Shown: piece after piece, positions 23,471 through 34,370 of the stretch
Numbering within the stretch: position 1 is the stretch's first letter
Layout: every line of letters starts with the position of its first letter
NCBI RefSeq assembly: GCF_036373705.1
Contig: NC_089851.1
Location: 51,023,470-51,087,469 of the forward strand
DNA: 64,000 nt
Reading direction: 5' to 3'
Source of the DNA: Amia ocellicauda
Lineage: Eukaryota; Chordata; Actinopteri; Amiiformes; Amiidae
Program-made: the position numbers and the translations under genes
The notes under the pieces: model-generated
Seen by the model: the letters and a program-made list of their open reading frames with translations, nothing else
The model's database searches: none
What the model was told of the DNA's origin: nothing

Positions 23471-24652
23471 CGTGCTCATAAAGTCGTGCTGGCCTCCTGG
23501 GATTACAAGACCATCTGTAGCCAGATGAGATCTACCCAGGAGACCAGCCGGATAGAAGATTTCCCTCCCGAAACCTGCCGGTTTATCTGGGCTAACGCTA
23601 CGCACGTTTGCCTCACGAACACGCAGAAAGATGTCTCCTGGATGGCTGTGAGTCGGTGTCTCCCCACCCGAGTGTTCATGCACAGAAGGGGCATAGTTCC
23701 TTATGACACCTGCCCCTATAAGGGTTGCCTGGGGAAGGAGACGGAGGCTCACATCTTTAGTGAGTGCCCCTCCGCCCACAGGGTCTGGCTCCTGTTTTCT
23801 CCGTTCCTCCACAGGTTTGCCGTTCCTGCGCGGGCGACCGCCCAGCAGATCCTGTACGGTCAGGCAAGGGGAATATCATCATCTACCCTGAGGTGCTGGT
23901 GGCGTGTCGTCTGCACAGTGAAGCAGGCACTGTGGGAGGGACGGAACATCTGTCTGTTCAACAAGCAGGAGCTGGACCCGATCGTCATCGCGCGGAGGGG
24001 CATGGTGTTCGTAAGAGACTATGTCAATCTGGAGGTCCATCAGAGGGGCAAGGAGGAAGCCTATAAGAACTGGCACATACAAGATCTGGGGGAGCTCAGG
24101 ATCCCATGATGGGACCCACCTCCGGGGATGGTCAGTTCCCCCTGCTGGAGCCCGAGTCCAAGATCTTTTAAAGATTTTATGGATGATCGTTTTTAAAAAA
24201 AGATTTTAAAAATGAATCTTAATTGTTTTTAAAGATTTAGTTGCTTTTAAACCACATTGTTTAAGGTTTTTTGGTTTAAGTTTTGTTATATTCTTTTGTC
24301 AAATACATTGACCGTTTTGGATTTAATTTTAAATGCATTGGACCTTTTTTGTTTGTTTTTTATTTTTACTTTTTTAATTGTTTCTTTATTTTGTCCAATG
24401 CATTTTCAGTTATTTTCAATGTATTTGACCTTTATGTTGGTGAGCAGTTTTTGCTTTTATCACGTTTGTTTTGTTGTTTTGGGCACGTTTATTTTGAAGT
24501 TAATTGTTTTGTTCTTTGTTAAAATCACAGATTTTAAAAATTTTAAGTGACTTTAAGGATTGATATTTTAATGATTTTAATCACAAGTATTAAAAAAATT
24601 GATTTGTTTTTATTTTATGAAATGAAAAATACTAAATTCAATAAAATAGTAT
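23471..24652 (+). mobile_element. 5'-truncated Tx1/L1-type LINE inserted in ERV-B
   Basis: The inserted segment is bracketed by the direct repeat TACTCATAATTT at 23459-23470 and 24653-24664, a 12-bp target-site duplication. Only the ORF2 C-terminus and a ~540-bp AT-rich 3' UTR are present, ending in an A/T-rich tail with AATAAAATA. It interrupts the RNase H-integrase junction of ERV-B and lies in opposite orientation to it. Confidence 0.92.
23486..24109 (+). pseudogene. LINE ORF2 C-terminal fragment (zf-RVT)
   Basis: 207 residues, open. It has the cysteine/histidine knuckle CPYKGCLGKETEAHIFSECP typical of the C-terminus of L1/Tx1 ORF2 proteins, followed by the VWLLFSPFL-type helix region. 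The endonuclease and RT domains were never copied (5' truncation), so this is a dead-on-arrival copy. A related knuckle (CPFCSQRETVFHCF) ends the LINE at 40293. Confidence 0.85.
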
Positions 24653-24664
24653 TACTCATAATTT

Positions 24665-25506
24665 TTGATTACTTCTCCTGCTGTTGTTATAAACCCTCTA
24701 CGTTCCCAGGTTGCCATATAGTCGTGTACTACTCCAAATGCATAGTGACTGTCAGTGAAAATATTAACTTTAATGTCTTTCGCTATTTTTAATGACTCAG
24801 TCAACGCCACGAGTTCTGCCACTTGGGCTGAACAGTGTCCTGGCAGGGATCCAGATTTTACAACGGTGCTATCATCCAATACCACCGCCCACCCAGTGTG
24901 GGGGATTCCATCTATTATTTTCCTGGATCCATCAACATATAGTTCCAAGTCAGGGTCTATGAGGGGGTTTTCTAGGAAGCGACTGTGGTCCTCCTGGAGC
25001 ACCAGCTCAGAGCATGTATGCTCTTCTCCCTCCCCTAACATCCCATCTGCTGGGTTTACTCGTGTGTCTTCTATTATTAGTTGTATGGATTTATCTCTGG
25101 GGAGAAAAACGTCTTCCCATCTAGCTCGTCTACTATCGGAGACTGAACGCAATTTGCCGGTGTGTAATAATTCAACTAACGTGTGTCCTGTATACAGAAT
25201 CAACTGTGTGTTCATTACAATCAGCTCGCATGCCTGCACTGCCCAAGAGGCGCAGTCTACTGCTGCCATACAGCGACGCATGCCTGCTGCTACCGTAGGT
25301 TGCTTTGTGGAGTAATAGGCGACGGGACGTTGCCTATCCCCATGTTCCTGTGTCAGAACTGCTGTATAATAGATCCCATCTTGGGAACAGTAGAGGTGAA
25401 ATGGTTTAGTATGATCTGGTAACCTGAGGGCGGGGGCATTGCTGAGAGCCTGTTTTATTACACGATAGGCTATTTCCTGTTCATGTCCCCAGTCTATGGG
25501 GTCCAA
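24665..25506 (-). pseudogene. pol: RT connection and RNase H of ERV-B
   Basis: The open frame 25506-24652 gives connection (AYRVIKQALSNAPALRLPD, RQRPVAYYSTKQPTV) and RNase H with Asp in LELYVDGSRKI, Glu in CSAQVAELVALTESL and Asp in NIFTDSHYAFGVVHDY. The domain is interrupted at its C-terminal end by the LINE whose target duplication starts at 24653. Confidence 0.9.
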
Positions 25507-25516
25507 GGGAGCCGGG

Positions 25517-26330
25517 CTAATAATTAAGGAGCCCCATAACTTTCCGCACAGCCCTAACGTTATGTGGTATTGGCATATTTAGAATGGCTTCTCGCCTATT
25601 ATGCGTCATAGATTTTTGTCCTTGTGAAATGTTATGTCCGAGATATTGAACCTTAGTTAGGCCTATTTGTGCTTTCTTAGGGCTTGCTTTCAATCCTGCC
25701 TTTTGTAAGACACCGAGGAATGTAATTAATGCGCCTAAGTGTGCGGTCTCATCAGGAGACGCAATCAAGAGATCATCCACATATTGAATGATTAAACTAT
25801 CCCAGGGTGTCAGATCCATTCCTTCTAAAGTCTTGGCCATTGCCTGGTGAAAGAGTGTCGGGCTGTTGTGAAATCCCTGTGGCACTCTAGTCCATGTGTA
25901 CTGTTTGTCGCATACAGTAAATGCAAATTCGTGGCAGGCTCCAAAATCCATTGCTAATATCCAGGACCGTAAAAATAGAGTGTTCGGGTTTCAAATCGTT
26001 TAATATAGTGTTGGGATTGGCTACAATCGAGTGTAATCGGGGTGTAACTTTATTCAATTGTGTGTAATCAATTGTAAGTCGCCATGAGCCGTCTGGTTTG
26101 GCCACTGGCCAGATTGGAGAATTAGTGGTTGAATGCGTTTCGCGTATTATTCCTTCATTTTGCAATGTTTGAATAAGTGTCTGAACTTCCGTAAAAGCTT
26201 CTGGTTTAATAGGATACTGTTTATGTGCTTTGTGTACTGGACCTGGGATTACTATAGGTTCAATTTGTGCCAGACCACAATCTTGTTTATGTGTTGCCCA
26301 AACATCAGTCCAAGTGGTGTTTCTGGCCAT
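25517..26330 (-). pseudogene. pol: Reverse transcriptase of ERV-B, frameshifted
   Basis: 26330-25887 carries the fingers (PIKPEAFTEVQTLIQTL, GIIRETHSTTNSPIWPV) and TVLDISNGFWS (first Asp). A frameshift near 25930 leads to 25951-25517 with RVPQGFHNSPTLFHQAM and IQYVDDLLIASP (YVDD active site), then VQYLGHNIS. A stop separates it from the connection domain at 25507-25517. Confidence 0.9.
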
Positions 26331-26674
26331 ATATGAGATGTTGACGGTGTGAGTGAGATACTAGCGCAATTTGTTGCGTATCTTTGTGTTTCCTTTTTAT
26401 TCCCATGTGTATTGGTCCATATTATGCGATTATTATTAGCATCCATTAGTGCGCCGGCTTCTCTAAGGATATCTATGCCTAATATTGTCCCCTCTGGGAT
26501 TTTACAAACCCAAAAAGACACTGGAATTAGGAGATCGCCTATTTCTAGAAGTTGAGGTGTGCTGAGTGTGGCTGTGATACATGCACCACCTACACCTGAG
26601 ATCTGTAATCTGCGTTTAGTCAGTGGAAGAGGGAGATCGGTTATCGAGACAGAGGCGCCTGTATCCACCAACAT
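26252..26674 (-). CDS. pro: Retroviral aspartic protease region of ERV-B
   Basis: 140 residues beginning MLVDTGASVSITDL, the DTG catalytic signature with the following loop, then LGIDILREAGALM, the C-terminal protease block. It overlaps the RT frame by about 80 bp in a different frame, either a natural frameshift site or decay. As part of a defective provirus it is probably not made. Confidence 0.85.
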   Translation of the reverse strand: MLVDTGASVSITDLPLPLTKRRLQISGVGGACITATLSTPQLLEIGDLLIPVSFWVCKIPEGTILGIDILREAGALMDANNNRIIWTNTHGNKKETQRYATNCASISLTPSTSHIWPETPLGLMFGQHINKIVVWHKLNL

Positions 26675-26755
26675 TGAACACTGCCGACCCCCTAACAGTG
26701 CGGTTATGTGGAGGCGGGGATCTTCCCCTGTACCGACCTCGGGGGCCGAGGCGAC

Positions 26756-28155
26756 CTATTTACTATTTAGTTTCTCTGTCAGGTCTCGGATGATCTGCAG
26801 AAGCTCCGCGTTTCCTCTGGGCTGATCAGGGTTTGTTTTGGTCTGATTCCAGGGCGCTTCGTGTTCGCCTGGAGCGCCTGCCTTCCAGCACTTGTCTCCC
26901 GTGTGCCCTGTCCTCCCACAGAAAGTGCACTTAGGGTAGGTTGATTTAGACCGACAGTCTTTAGCGACATGTCCTATTTTTCCGCAATTGTAACATTTAC
27001 CTCCGTTTTGTGTTATGGCAGATATAGCTGCCACAGCATTTATTTTAGCTTTTGACTGCTTGTTTTCTACCTCTGAAGCCCATTGCACAATCTGCTGATA
27101 TGTATTTCCTACAGGCACACCCATATTGAGGATGTCTTGGTGTGCTTTACTAAACCCTTCTTTTAGTAATTTTAAAAAGATCGCATTATCACGTTCGGTG
27201 TCCGGCAGTCCGGAGTGATCTCTAAAAGTAGTGTACTTTCGTTCCGCATAATCGTAGCAAGTCTCTCCTGGCTTCTGTACGAGGCCACAGACTACACCCC
27301 AATGTCCCTGTCCTGCTCCGAGAGCTGTCTTTACAGCCGCGATGAAGTTAGTGATCCTTAGATTATTATTATCATTTCCAGCTGTTACCCAGGTACCATC
27401 CTGCTGGGCGGCGGTTAACCCGTCCCAGATCGGCCTTGGACATTTAGTTTTAATTATTATATGTACGTCTCTAGCGTGCATTTGGTGTACATCTAACATC
27501 TCATAAAATTTTTCCCAGAAATCCAGATTCCCATGATTGGGTTTAAGTTTTGGAAGGTCGCTTAAAATTGTGTGTTTCTCTCCGGGTGTGAAGGGGCGAT
27601 GCACCGACGTTGTTAATGCATAAAATTGTCCGTTGGCATTGCGGTGTTGCCTAGTGCGCGTCTCTATAGGTGCTAATTTTACTTTCTCTGACTTGAATTA
27701 ACTCAAATCTGGGTAAAGTTTAGACTCTGTTCTATTATCAGTGGGGTTGTCTGAATGTTTATATGGTGTAGGGGCAGAAGCACCAAATCCACATCTCCCA
27801 TATTTTTTGCATTCATGTTCCCAGGCTTTTCGGTCTAAATCGTCCCAGTTGGGTTAATCGCCTTCTATATTTGCCCCCAGGGCGATCATTTTCCCTACAT
27901 TATTAGTTTGTTCTTAATTTTTCTCTTCCTCATTTCTAATTATTTTCTCATTGTCTATCTCTATTTGCATCTTAGCGACTTTCTCTTTTAATTATTTTAT
28001 TGTTGCTGTATTTTCCTCATCCATTGCGATTAGTTTCTTCTCTAATTTCGCACTATATTGACAAAGGATTACGGAAGCTTTATTGGTTTTCTCTCTCTTT
28101 TCCTTATTCCACCATTCTCTATTCTGTTTGGGAACCCAGTTAGGATCCCATCCTG
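26756..28155 (-). pseudogene. gag: Gag of ERV-B, N-terminus disrupted
   Basis: The intact stretch 27604-26756 (282 residues) contains capsid-type sequence (RPFTPGEKHTILSDLPKLKP; WDGLTAAQQDGTW; ETCYDYAERKY). Two CCHC zinc knuckles follow, CYNCGKIGHVAKDC and CTFCGRTGHTGDKC, binding genomic RNA. Upstream, 28155-27605 continues in frame with a coiled-coil-like matrix region (EKKLIAMDEENTATIK), interrupted by several stops, for example near 27995. The 5' end is cut by the Tc1 fragment at 28161; no 5' LTR or primer-binding site remains. Confidence 0.87.
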
Positions 28156-28160
28156 CCTTT

Positions 28161-28636
28161 TGTCACCTTCTCACAAGCTGCTTGGCGATGGTCTTGTAGC
28201 CCATTCCAGCCTTGTGTAGGTCTACAATCTTGTCCCTGACATCCTTGGACAGCTCTTTGGTCTTGGCCATGGTGGAGAGTTTGGAATCTGATTGATTGAT
28301 TGCTTCTGTGGACAGGTGTCTTTTATACAGGTAACGAGCTGAGATTAGGAGCACTCCCTTTAAGAGAGTGCTCCTAATCTCAGCTCATTACCTGTATAAA
28401 AGACACCTGGGAGCCAGAAATCTTGCTGATTGATAGGTGATCAAATACTTATTTCCCTCATTAACATGCAAATCAATTTATAACTTTTTTTGAAATGTGT
28501 TTTTTTGGATTTTTTTGTTGTTATTCTGTCTCTCACTGTTAAAATACACCTACCATTAAAATTAGACTGATCATTTCTTTGTCAGTGGGCAAATGTACAA
28601 AATCAGCAGGGGATCAAATACTTTTTCCCCTCACTG
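28161..28636 (-). mobile_element. Tc1-type transposon, copy 2, truncated
   Basis: One terminal repeat (ending at 28636, next to TA 28637-28638) plus the 97-bp palindrome and the first ~35 residues of the transposase ([18 protein letters not shown], 28270 downwards). A 1-bp loss after CAGCTTG shifts the frame. The element breaks off at 28161 against ERV-B gag. It abuts the Maverick sequence TTTTTAGC at the same base as copy 3 does at 47970, so both derive from one insertion duplicated with the surrounding arm. Confidence 0.92.
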
Positions 28637-28641
28637 TAGCT

Positions 28642-29181
28642 AAAAATGCGACACAGCCTGCATTGCCCTGCTTGAGAGGCGTGTCAAGTGGTAAACAGCT
28701 GAAGAGATCCGATCGTGCTGATAAAGGGAGGTCCGTTCTACAGCGGGGGAGACAGCCACCAGTCACACAAAGGGAAAACACAGCGCCCAGAAAAGCCCTG
28801 AGTAAGACAAACCGGGTGGCACAGGACACCACTGATGTGGGGGTGCAATGTGTGAAAGTGAACCGACCAAGCTCCGCTACTGTAAAAAGAGGTAAACGGG
28901 GTAAAAACACGGTTAAAGCCACCACTAGTGGGGATACAGAGATGAAATGTGATCAATCACCCTGTGTTGACATACAGACCCCTGGTGATTCTAGGGCCCT
29001 GGTGTTTAGCGAGATATGGAGTCAGCTTGTGGAGGCATTAAACACCGCTCAGTGCAAAATACATGTTTTGACAAATTGGTTAAAACAAATAGGGTATTGC
29101 CCCGTTTCTGATGAGAGTTTGATGAATGGTGACACTGTGAATCAATCAGTCTCTCTGCAAGATCTAGAAGGGTTGTTATAA
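28642..29181 (+). pseudogene. Maverick ORF of unknown function, 5' end displaced by Tc1
   Basis: The frame is open from inside the Tc1 terminal repeat to 29181. The part beyond the Tc1 is about 180 residues: a strongly basic, Ser/Thr/Lys/Arg-rich first half (RQPPVTQRENTAPRKALSK; VKRGKRGKNTVKATT) and a more ordered C-terminal part (FSEIWSQLVEALNTAQ). There is no in-frame ATG near the junction, so the natural start is lost or the N-terminus was elsewhere. No family recognised; the charge suggests a nucleic-acid-binding protein, which is inference. Confidence 0.5.
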
Positions 29182-29217
29182 AAAACAACCAATTCTGAAA
29201 ACAACAATTGACAAACA

Positions 29218-29673
29218 ATGAAAAAGGAGAAGCACAAAAACTGTCAGTCTGCTTGTGTAATTAGGGGGGTAATGAGAAATAAAATGAATGCTGCGAAAAG
29301 AATGCAGCATAGGCTTAAATTTAGAACAAATGTGTCACAATTAGCACGGTCACAGATAATGTTGCACACTCTCCAGACGGGAGGCCATCCGGTAAACTTG
29401 GAAATTCAGGAATATATAGATCAACATGTATCTAACGAACTAGCACTAGGAGCTAATAATAATGATCAACCAGACTTGGAAATTCAGGAATATATAGATC
29501 AGGATGTATCTAACGAACTAGCATCGGTAGCTACTAATAATGATAATCAGATCGGGGGTGGTGATGCTGCAATGTTAGAGATGAATAATGAAAATGATGA
29601 ACAAATGGCTGAGGGTGGCATTGGCGGGGAACCTCCTTGGGTGTTTTTGGAGATTATTTGTCGCTATGACTGA
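29218..29673 (+). CDS. Maverick ORF with internal 26-residue duplication
   Basis: 151 residues. The N-terminus is basic (MKKEKHKNCQ; MNAAKRMQHRLKF) and the second half acidic. LEIQEYIDQ-VSNELA occurs twice, 78 bp apart (about 29398 and 29476); the inverted copy at 47.7 kb has only one unit. No known domain is recognised. It lies 36 bp after the preceding ORF and 21 bp before the polymerase start. Confidence 0.5.
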   Translation: MKKEKHKNCQSACVIRGVMRNKMNAAKRMQHRLKFRTNVSQLARSQIMLHTLQTGGHPVNLEIQEYIDQHVSNELALGANNNDQPDLEIQEYIDQDVSNELASVATNNDNQIGGGDAAMLEMNNENDEQMAEGGIGGEPPWVFLEIICRYD

Positions 29674-29694
29674 GAAATTAATAGGTTTCGGGGT

Positions 29695-32600
29695 ATGGAG
29701 TTTAATGAAGAATTCAGGTTTGTGAACCTGGATCTGGTAGAATCTTATACGGATGCTGTCCGTATTGTCCATGGAGCTGTGCAAGGATTGTTAAATGAAA
29801 TATCACACAATGTGGGTCCTAATGATTTTGTACAGCTTAGACTGAGCTCGGGGTCATTAAATAATCCTTTCTATTCGAGGAGGCGAAATTTGGGGGAGCT
29901 GGATGCTGCAGATTTCTTAGAGAGTATAGCTAATTTACTACAAAGTCACACCAAAATTCTAACAGATGGGAGTTTGCGAATAACGGTCACCGTGATAAAA
30001 AATATGCAAGGTGGTTGTGGTGCGCGGAGGCGCTTAAAGGGTATTTTATTTAGTAAAATAATAGACAAAAAAAGGGCTTGTCTCACTGATTTCAAAAACC
30101 AAGGTAATAATTTATGTTTTGGTGCCAGTGTGTACCGCCTGTGGAAGGGTAAAGAACCAAGCTAGGGTTTTCAATTTCAAATGTTTTTCAGATATTCAGG
30201 CATTTGAAAGACTATTGGCCGTCATTATCAAAGTATTGTACCATGAAAACGGATGGGAATATTTTACTACGGGGCCTACACCTATAAATTCTAAAGTCCT
30301 GTTTGTGTTAATTCACGAGCAGCATTACTATGGGATTTTAAACATCAGAACATTTATAGGTGCTAGCTATTTCTGTGATTATTGCCATGCGGTATATGGG
30401 CATAAAAATAGACACAGCTGCCGGAGCCGGTGCAGAGCGTGTTTAGACCCCCACTGTTTTGGGGTTAAAGAGACCATCACCAGATGCAGTGTATGTAAAA
30501 TATTCTGCAGGGGCAGTACATGTCTCAGTAGACACAAGGCTAAAGCAGTGACCAAAGAGATCACTTGTGTTCAACACTTTTACTGTACAGAGTGCCGGAC
30601 TTTTCTCCCAATAACACATACTTGTGAAGAAAAACTGTCCGCGCTGTAAAACTGTTATCCAGACACCGGACATTCATTTATGCTATATGAATGTAATAAA
30701 CATCCCCAAACAATCAAAAAAATACATTTTGTTTGATTTTGAATGCATGCAAGAAACAGGGACACACATCCCAAATTATGTTTATGCCTCACACATAAAC
30801 AATGAATGCACATGGGAGTTTCATGGGGATTCTTGCTTATCTGACTTTGTGAAATGTTTCATCGACATGCATTTTAAAAACTACACTTTTATTTCACACA
30901 ATGGTAAAGGCTATGATAACTACTTGGTCATTAGAGAGCTCATACGTGAAAAGATAGATATAAACTTAATCACACAAGGTGGTAAAATTCTGTGTATGAC
31001 AGTGACCGCTCTGAACATTAGGTTCATTGATTCATTAAATTTCTTGCCTTTGAAACTGAGCAATATGCCAAAAGCAATGGGGTTTGAGGGTGCGAAAGGA
31101 CATTTCCCACACTTTTTTAATACTGTTGCAAACCAAAATTATGTAGGCCCCTTACCTGCTGAACAATTTTAAGGGGTAGACTACATGATGGGTGCTGATA
31201 AAGCAGAGTTTCAGGAATGGTATGACGGGCACAAACACTCTGAATTTAATTTCCAAGATGAATTGAAACGCTACTGTAGACAGGATGTGGACATACTGAG
31301 ACAAGCTTGCACGATATTTAGGGATGAGATCTTAAGTATGACTGAACAGATACGTCCGAAGTGTCCAGCAGACCCCGATTCAGACCTGATTAAAGTTAGT
31401 CTTGACCCGTTTCAGTACATCACCATAGCTTCAGTGTGTATGACAATGTACCGGTACATGTTTCTCAGACTGCAGACCATAGCATTAGTCCCGCACGAGA
31501 ATTATCACCCCCAGAAAAAGCGGTTCTCGACCCCCGCTATTCAGTGGCTCATGTATTCAGAGCACAAGGACAACATCAGTATACAACACGCACTAAAGCC
31601 GGCTGGTGAGCGTAAATATGGCCCGTACTTTCTAGATGGTTTCGCAGTAGTAAATGGAGTGAACACGGCATTTGAGTACCACGTTTTTTTTTTTTCATGG
31701 TTGTGATAGATGTTATAGTGAAAATGACTTTAACAGCGTCACACACACAACATTTGGTTGGTTATATCAAAAGACAATGTATAAAACCGAATTCTTAAAA
31801 TTACATGGGTTTAATGTCAAAGTGATGTGGGAACACGATTGGTTGGCAATGCAGAATGAAAATCTGGATGTTAGCTCTTTTATTTCTGAAGTCCGGTTAC
31901 CGGCACCTTTAGACCCCAGAGAGTCTCTGTTCGGTGGTAGGACTAATGCTGTAACCCTGTATTATCAACCAAAGCCTGGTGAGGAGGTCCGATACTATGA
32001 TTTCTACCCTTTCATGAATAAAACCAAATTGTACCCTGTTGGTCACCCAGATATAATATGTGAGGGCTTTGAAGATTTACAAAATTACTTTGGGCTCGCA
32101 AAAGTCAAAGTTTACCCCCCAAGGCGTTTGTTTTTCCCGGTGTTACCGACCAGAGTTGGTAAAAAACTGTTCTTTACGCTCTGTCGGACATGTGCTGATA
32201 CCCAGCAGGGCTCCCCCTGCACACACAGCGAGGAGGAGAGAGCGCTTACCGGTGTCTGGTGCGCGCCCGAGCTGCTGGCTGTAGATAAGGGCTACAGAAT
32301 AGCAGAAATATACGAGATCTGGCACTTTAAGCACTCGACCAACACGTTGTTTAGTGACTATATTAAAACGCATTTAAAAGGCAAACAAGAGGCCTCAGGC
32401 TATCCAGAGTGGTGCAAAAATAACACAGACCGTGAACGCTACATCACAGAGTATTATGACAGAGAGGGTGTACACTTAGGTTATTTCAACATCACTAAGA
32501 ATCCGGCCAAAAGACAGATTTCAAAACTGTTTTTGAATTCTTTATGGGGAAAATTTTGACAGCGAACCGATTTACAAAACACCAGTATTGTGAGAGACCC

Positions 32601-33249
32601 CAACGAATTATTTCAATACGTGTTTGCCCCATACCATGAGGTCTCGTCTTGTGATTTTATTGATGATGACTGCGCCTGTGTCACCTGTAAACATACAAAA
32701 GAGCACTACACACAGCTTTCAAATGTAAATATTTGTATCGCCAGTTTCACCACCGCCTATGCTAGGTTAGAACTGTACTCTCTTCTGGATGCATTACAAG
32801 ATCGCTGTTTGTATTATGACACTGATTCAATCATTTATGTAAGCAGGCCAGGACAGTGGGACCCCGAGTTAGGAGATTATCTGGGTCAATTGACAAGTGA
32901 GCTGCCTCCAGACCAGCACATTACAGAGTTTGTTGCTACAGGACCTAAATCCTATGGATATAAGCTCTCAGGAGGGAAAGCCTTTATCAAGGTAAAGGGT
33001 ATCACATTAAACACGGCTAACAGTGAGAAAATTAATTTCGATAGCCTAAAAGATTTGATACTCGACTATACGTTTAAGGAGGCTGGTGCAAATGGTGAAA
33101 TAAAAGACATTACACTGTGGCAACCGGGGATAGTACGTGTTAAGCGAGACTGGCACTTAGAGACGAGAACACTGCAAAAGACCCTGAAAGTCGTGTATGA
33201 TAAACGTGTCCTGGGACCAGACCTTACATCCTTGTCCTACGGGTATTGA
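29695..33249 (+). pseudogene. polB: Protein-primed DNA polymerase B (Maverick), multiply broken
   Basis: About 1185 codons in six frames. Order: N-terminal region (29695-30165); Cys-rich zinc-binding region (30119-30649: CDYCHAVYG, CRACLDPHC, CSVCKIFC); 3'-5' exonuclease with Exo I FDFECMQETG, Exo II SHNGKGYDNY and Exo III YCRQDVDIL. The polymerase follows: motif A region YDFYPFMNKTKLYP, motif B KRQISKLFLNSLWGKF, motif C YYDTDSIIYV, then the GPKSYGYKL block. Breaks: frameshifts near 30140 and 30630, in-frame stop just after 31170, frameshift at the T-tract near 31690, in-frame TGA at 32557. Catalytic motifs survive, but no full-length protein can be made. Confidence 0.93.
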
Positions 33250-33252
33250 ACA

Positions 33253-33732
33253 ATGGATTTTAGACTGCAGCAGCCGTTTTCATGTATTCTGTCAGGGCCC
33301 TCAAACTGCGGCAAGAGTTTTTTTATAAGACAGTTATTAGACAATGCTAGCCATATATTATCATGCATGCCTGATAATATTGTTTGGTGTTATAGTTGCA
33401 TGCAGCTGCTCTATAAAGAACTGAAGTTAAAATACCCTTTTATTAAATTTATAGAGGGGTTGCCTGAAACATTTAATGATGATGAATTACTGCCCTGTGA
33501 TAAAGTAAACATGTTGATCATTGATGATCTTATGGAAAGGGCATGTGAAAGCGATGAGCTTGAAAAAGCCTTCACTAAATACGTGCACCACAGAAACCTC
33601 AGTATTTTATATATTGTACAGAATGTGTTTAGTCAGGGACGTATAAGTAGAACTATTAGACCTGCCCCACCGCAGGATGTTCTGGCTTATCCTGACGTGC
33701 AAGTGAGTTCCAATCTACAGGCCATATATTGA
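33253..33732 (+). CDS. A32-type genome-packaging ATPase (Maverick), shortened
   Basis: 159 residues, open. It would drive DNA packaging into capsids. Walker A is GPSNCGKS (about residues 14-21) and Walker B is NMLIIDDLM, followed by the sensor-like SILYIVQNVFSQG. It starts 3 bp after the polymerase stop, typical of a compact viral operon-like layout. The C-terminal tail after SRTI is short and unlike the usual family continuation, so the protein is probably truncated; the family is usually longer. All five copies in the window share this tail. Confidence 0.88.
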   Translation: MDFRLQQPFSCILSGPSNCGKSFFIRQLLDNASHILSCMPDNIVWCYSCMQLLYKELKLKYPFIKFIEGLPETFNDDELLPCDKVNMLIIDDLMERACESDELEKAFTKYVHHRNLSILYIVQNVFSQGRISRTIRPAPPQDVLAYPDVQVSSNLQAIY

Positions 33733-33843
33733 ATATTCTAATAAAATATGTATAATATGATTAATCTTCTTAGGGTATTTTGAAAAAGACATGGAATGAA
33801 TCACTTATACAAATCTCTTTTTTATTGCTATACAAAGGTACGC

Positions 33844-33863
33844 GTGTGACATTCGTGTCATAC
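33844..33863. other. 8-bp hairpin with TTCG loop
   Basis: TGACA-TTCG-TGTCA extended by three weaker pairs; ends 2 bp before the ATG at 33866. Repeated in every copy of this segment. Confidence 0.6.
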
Positions 33864-33865
33864 GT

Positions 33866-34370
33866 ATGATGCGGGAGAGGACCCTGGGGAACAGCTTGAC
33901 CCGACTGGCGAAGCAGCTGAAGGAGAACCACGGAGAGGAGTGGCTGGACCGCCTGTCCCACTACCTGGGGGAGTGCGCTGACTTTGTTGACCGTCCCAGC
34001 CTCTTCCCAGTTGTGTGCCAGGACCCCCCGGAGCCCATCGATGTACCCACCAGTAGGTGGCTGCTGTCTGTATACAGTCGGGACATCGTCAGCCGCATGG
34101 ACCACATTAAGGCCAGCATCACCTCAACGTTTGGGTCCATTTTGAAAATGGACTCAACGAAGAACGTAATAAGAAGTTGGGTAACACTTTTATTGGTGTG
34201 TTAACTGTTGTGCACTTGTGTTATTCATGTGTTATTCATGTCTTGAGTGTATATTCTTTGTCATTTCAGAGCTTGCTATGGCTCCCCCAATGGTCACGTA
34301 TGTTGCATTCTACGACAAAGAAAATCATGTGCTGGAAATGATTTCTGGCAACTGTGAAGAAACTGCATGA
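33866..34370 (+). pseudogene. Fragment of a multicopy DDE-like ORF (RERTLGN family)
   Basis: MRERTLGNSLTRLAKQL begins a GC-rich frame unlike the AT-rich Maverick genes before it. It continues HYLGECADFVDRPSLF, PTSRWLLSVYSRDI and ITSTFGSILKMDSTKN. The MDSTK block resembles the region around the first catalytic Asp in a multicopy fish ORF family; a DDE-nuclease role is my inference. After this block the frame is lost. A TTTCAG acceptor-like site at 34264-34269 precedes an open stretch (AMAPPMVTYVAFYDKENHV). It is either an exon pair or a frameshifted relic. Base composition suggests a different origin from the Maverick. Confidence 0.5.

Larger units (their letters stand above)
28639..33770 (+). 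mobile_element. Maverick/Polinton-like (adintovirus-type) segment, left arm
   Basis: An ordered block of Maverick genes: unknown ORF, second ORF, protein-primed DNA polymerase B and A32-type packaging ATPase, all on the plus strand. Spacing is tight, for example 3 bp between polymerase stop and ATPase start, as in a compact viral genome. An AATAAA signal at 33739 follows the ATPase. Integrase, capsid and terminal repeats are missing. The left edge is a Tc1 insertion. A shorter inverted copy lies at 46380-47967. Confidence 0.9.

Noticed and set aside
16715-28155. A single intact endogenous retrovirus
   Set aside because: Two different pol genes, only one env and one LTR, many stops and frameshifts, and a LINE insertion.
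28579-28641. Start of the first Maverick ORF at 28579
   Set aside because: The first ~20 codons lie in the Tc1 terminal repeat and cannot be native.
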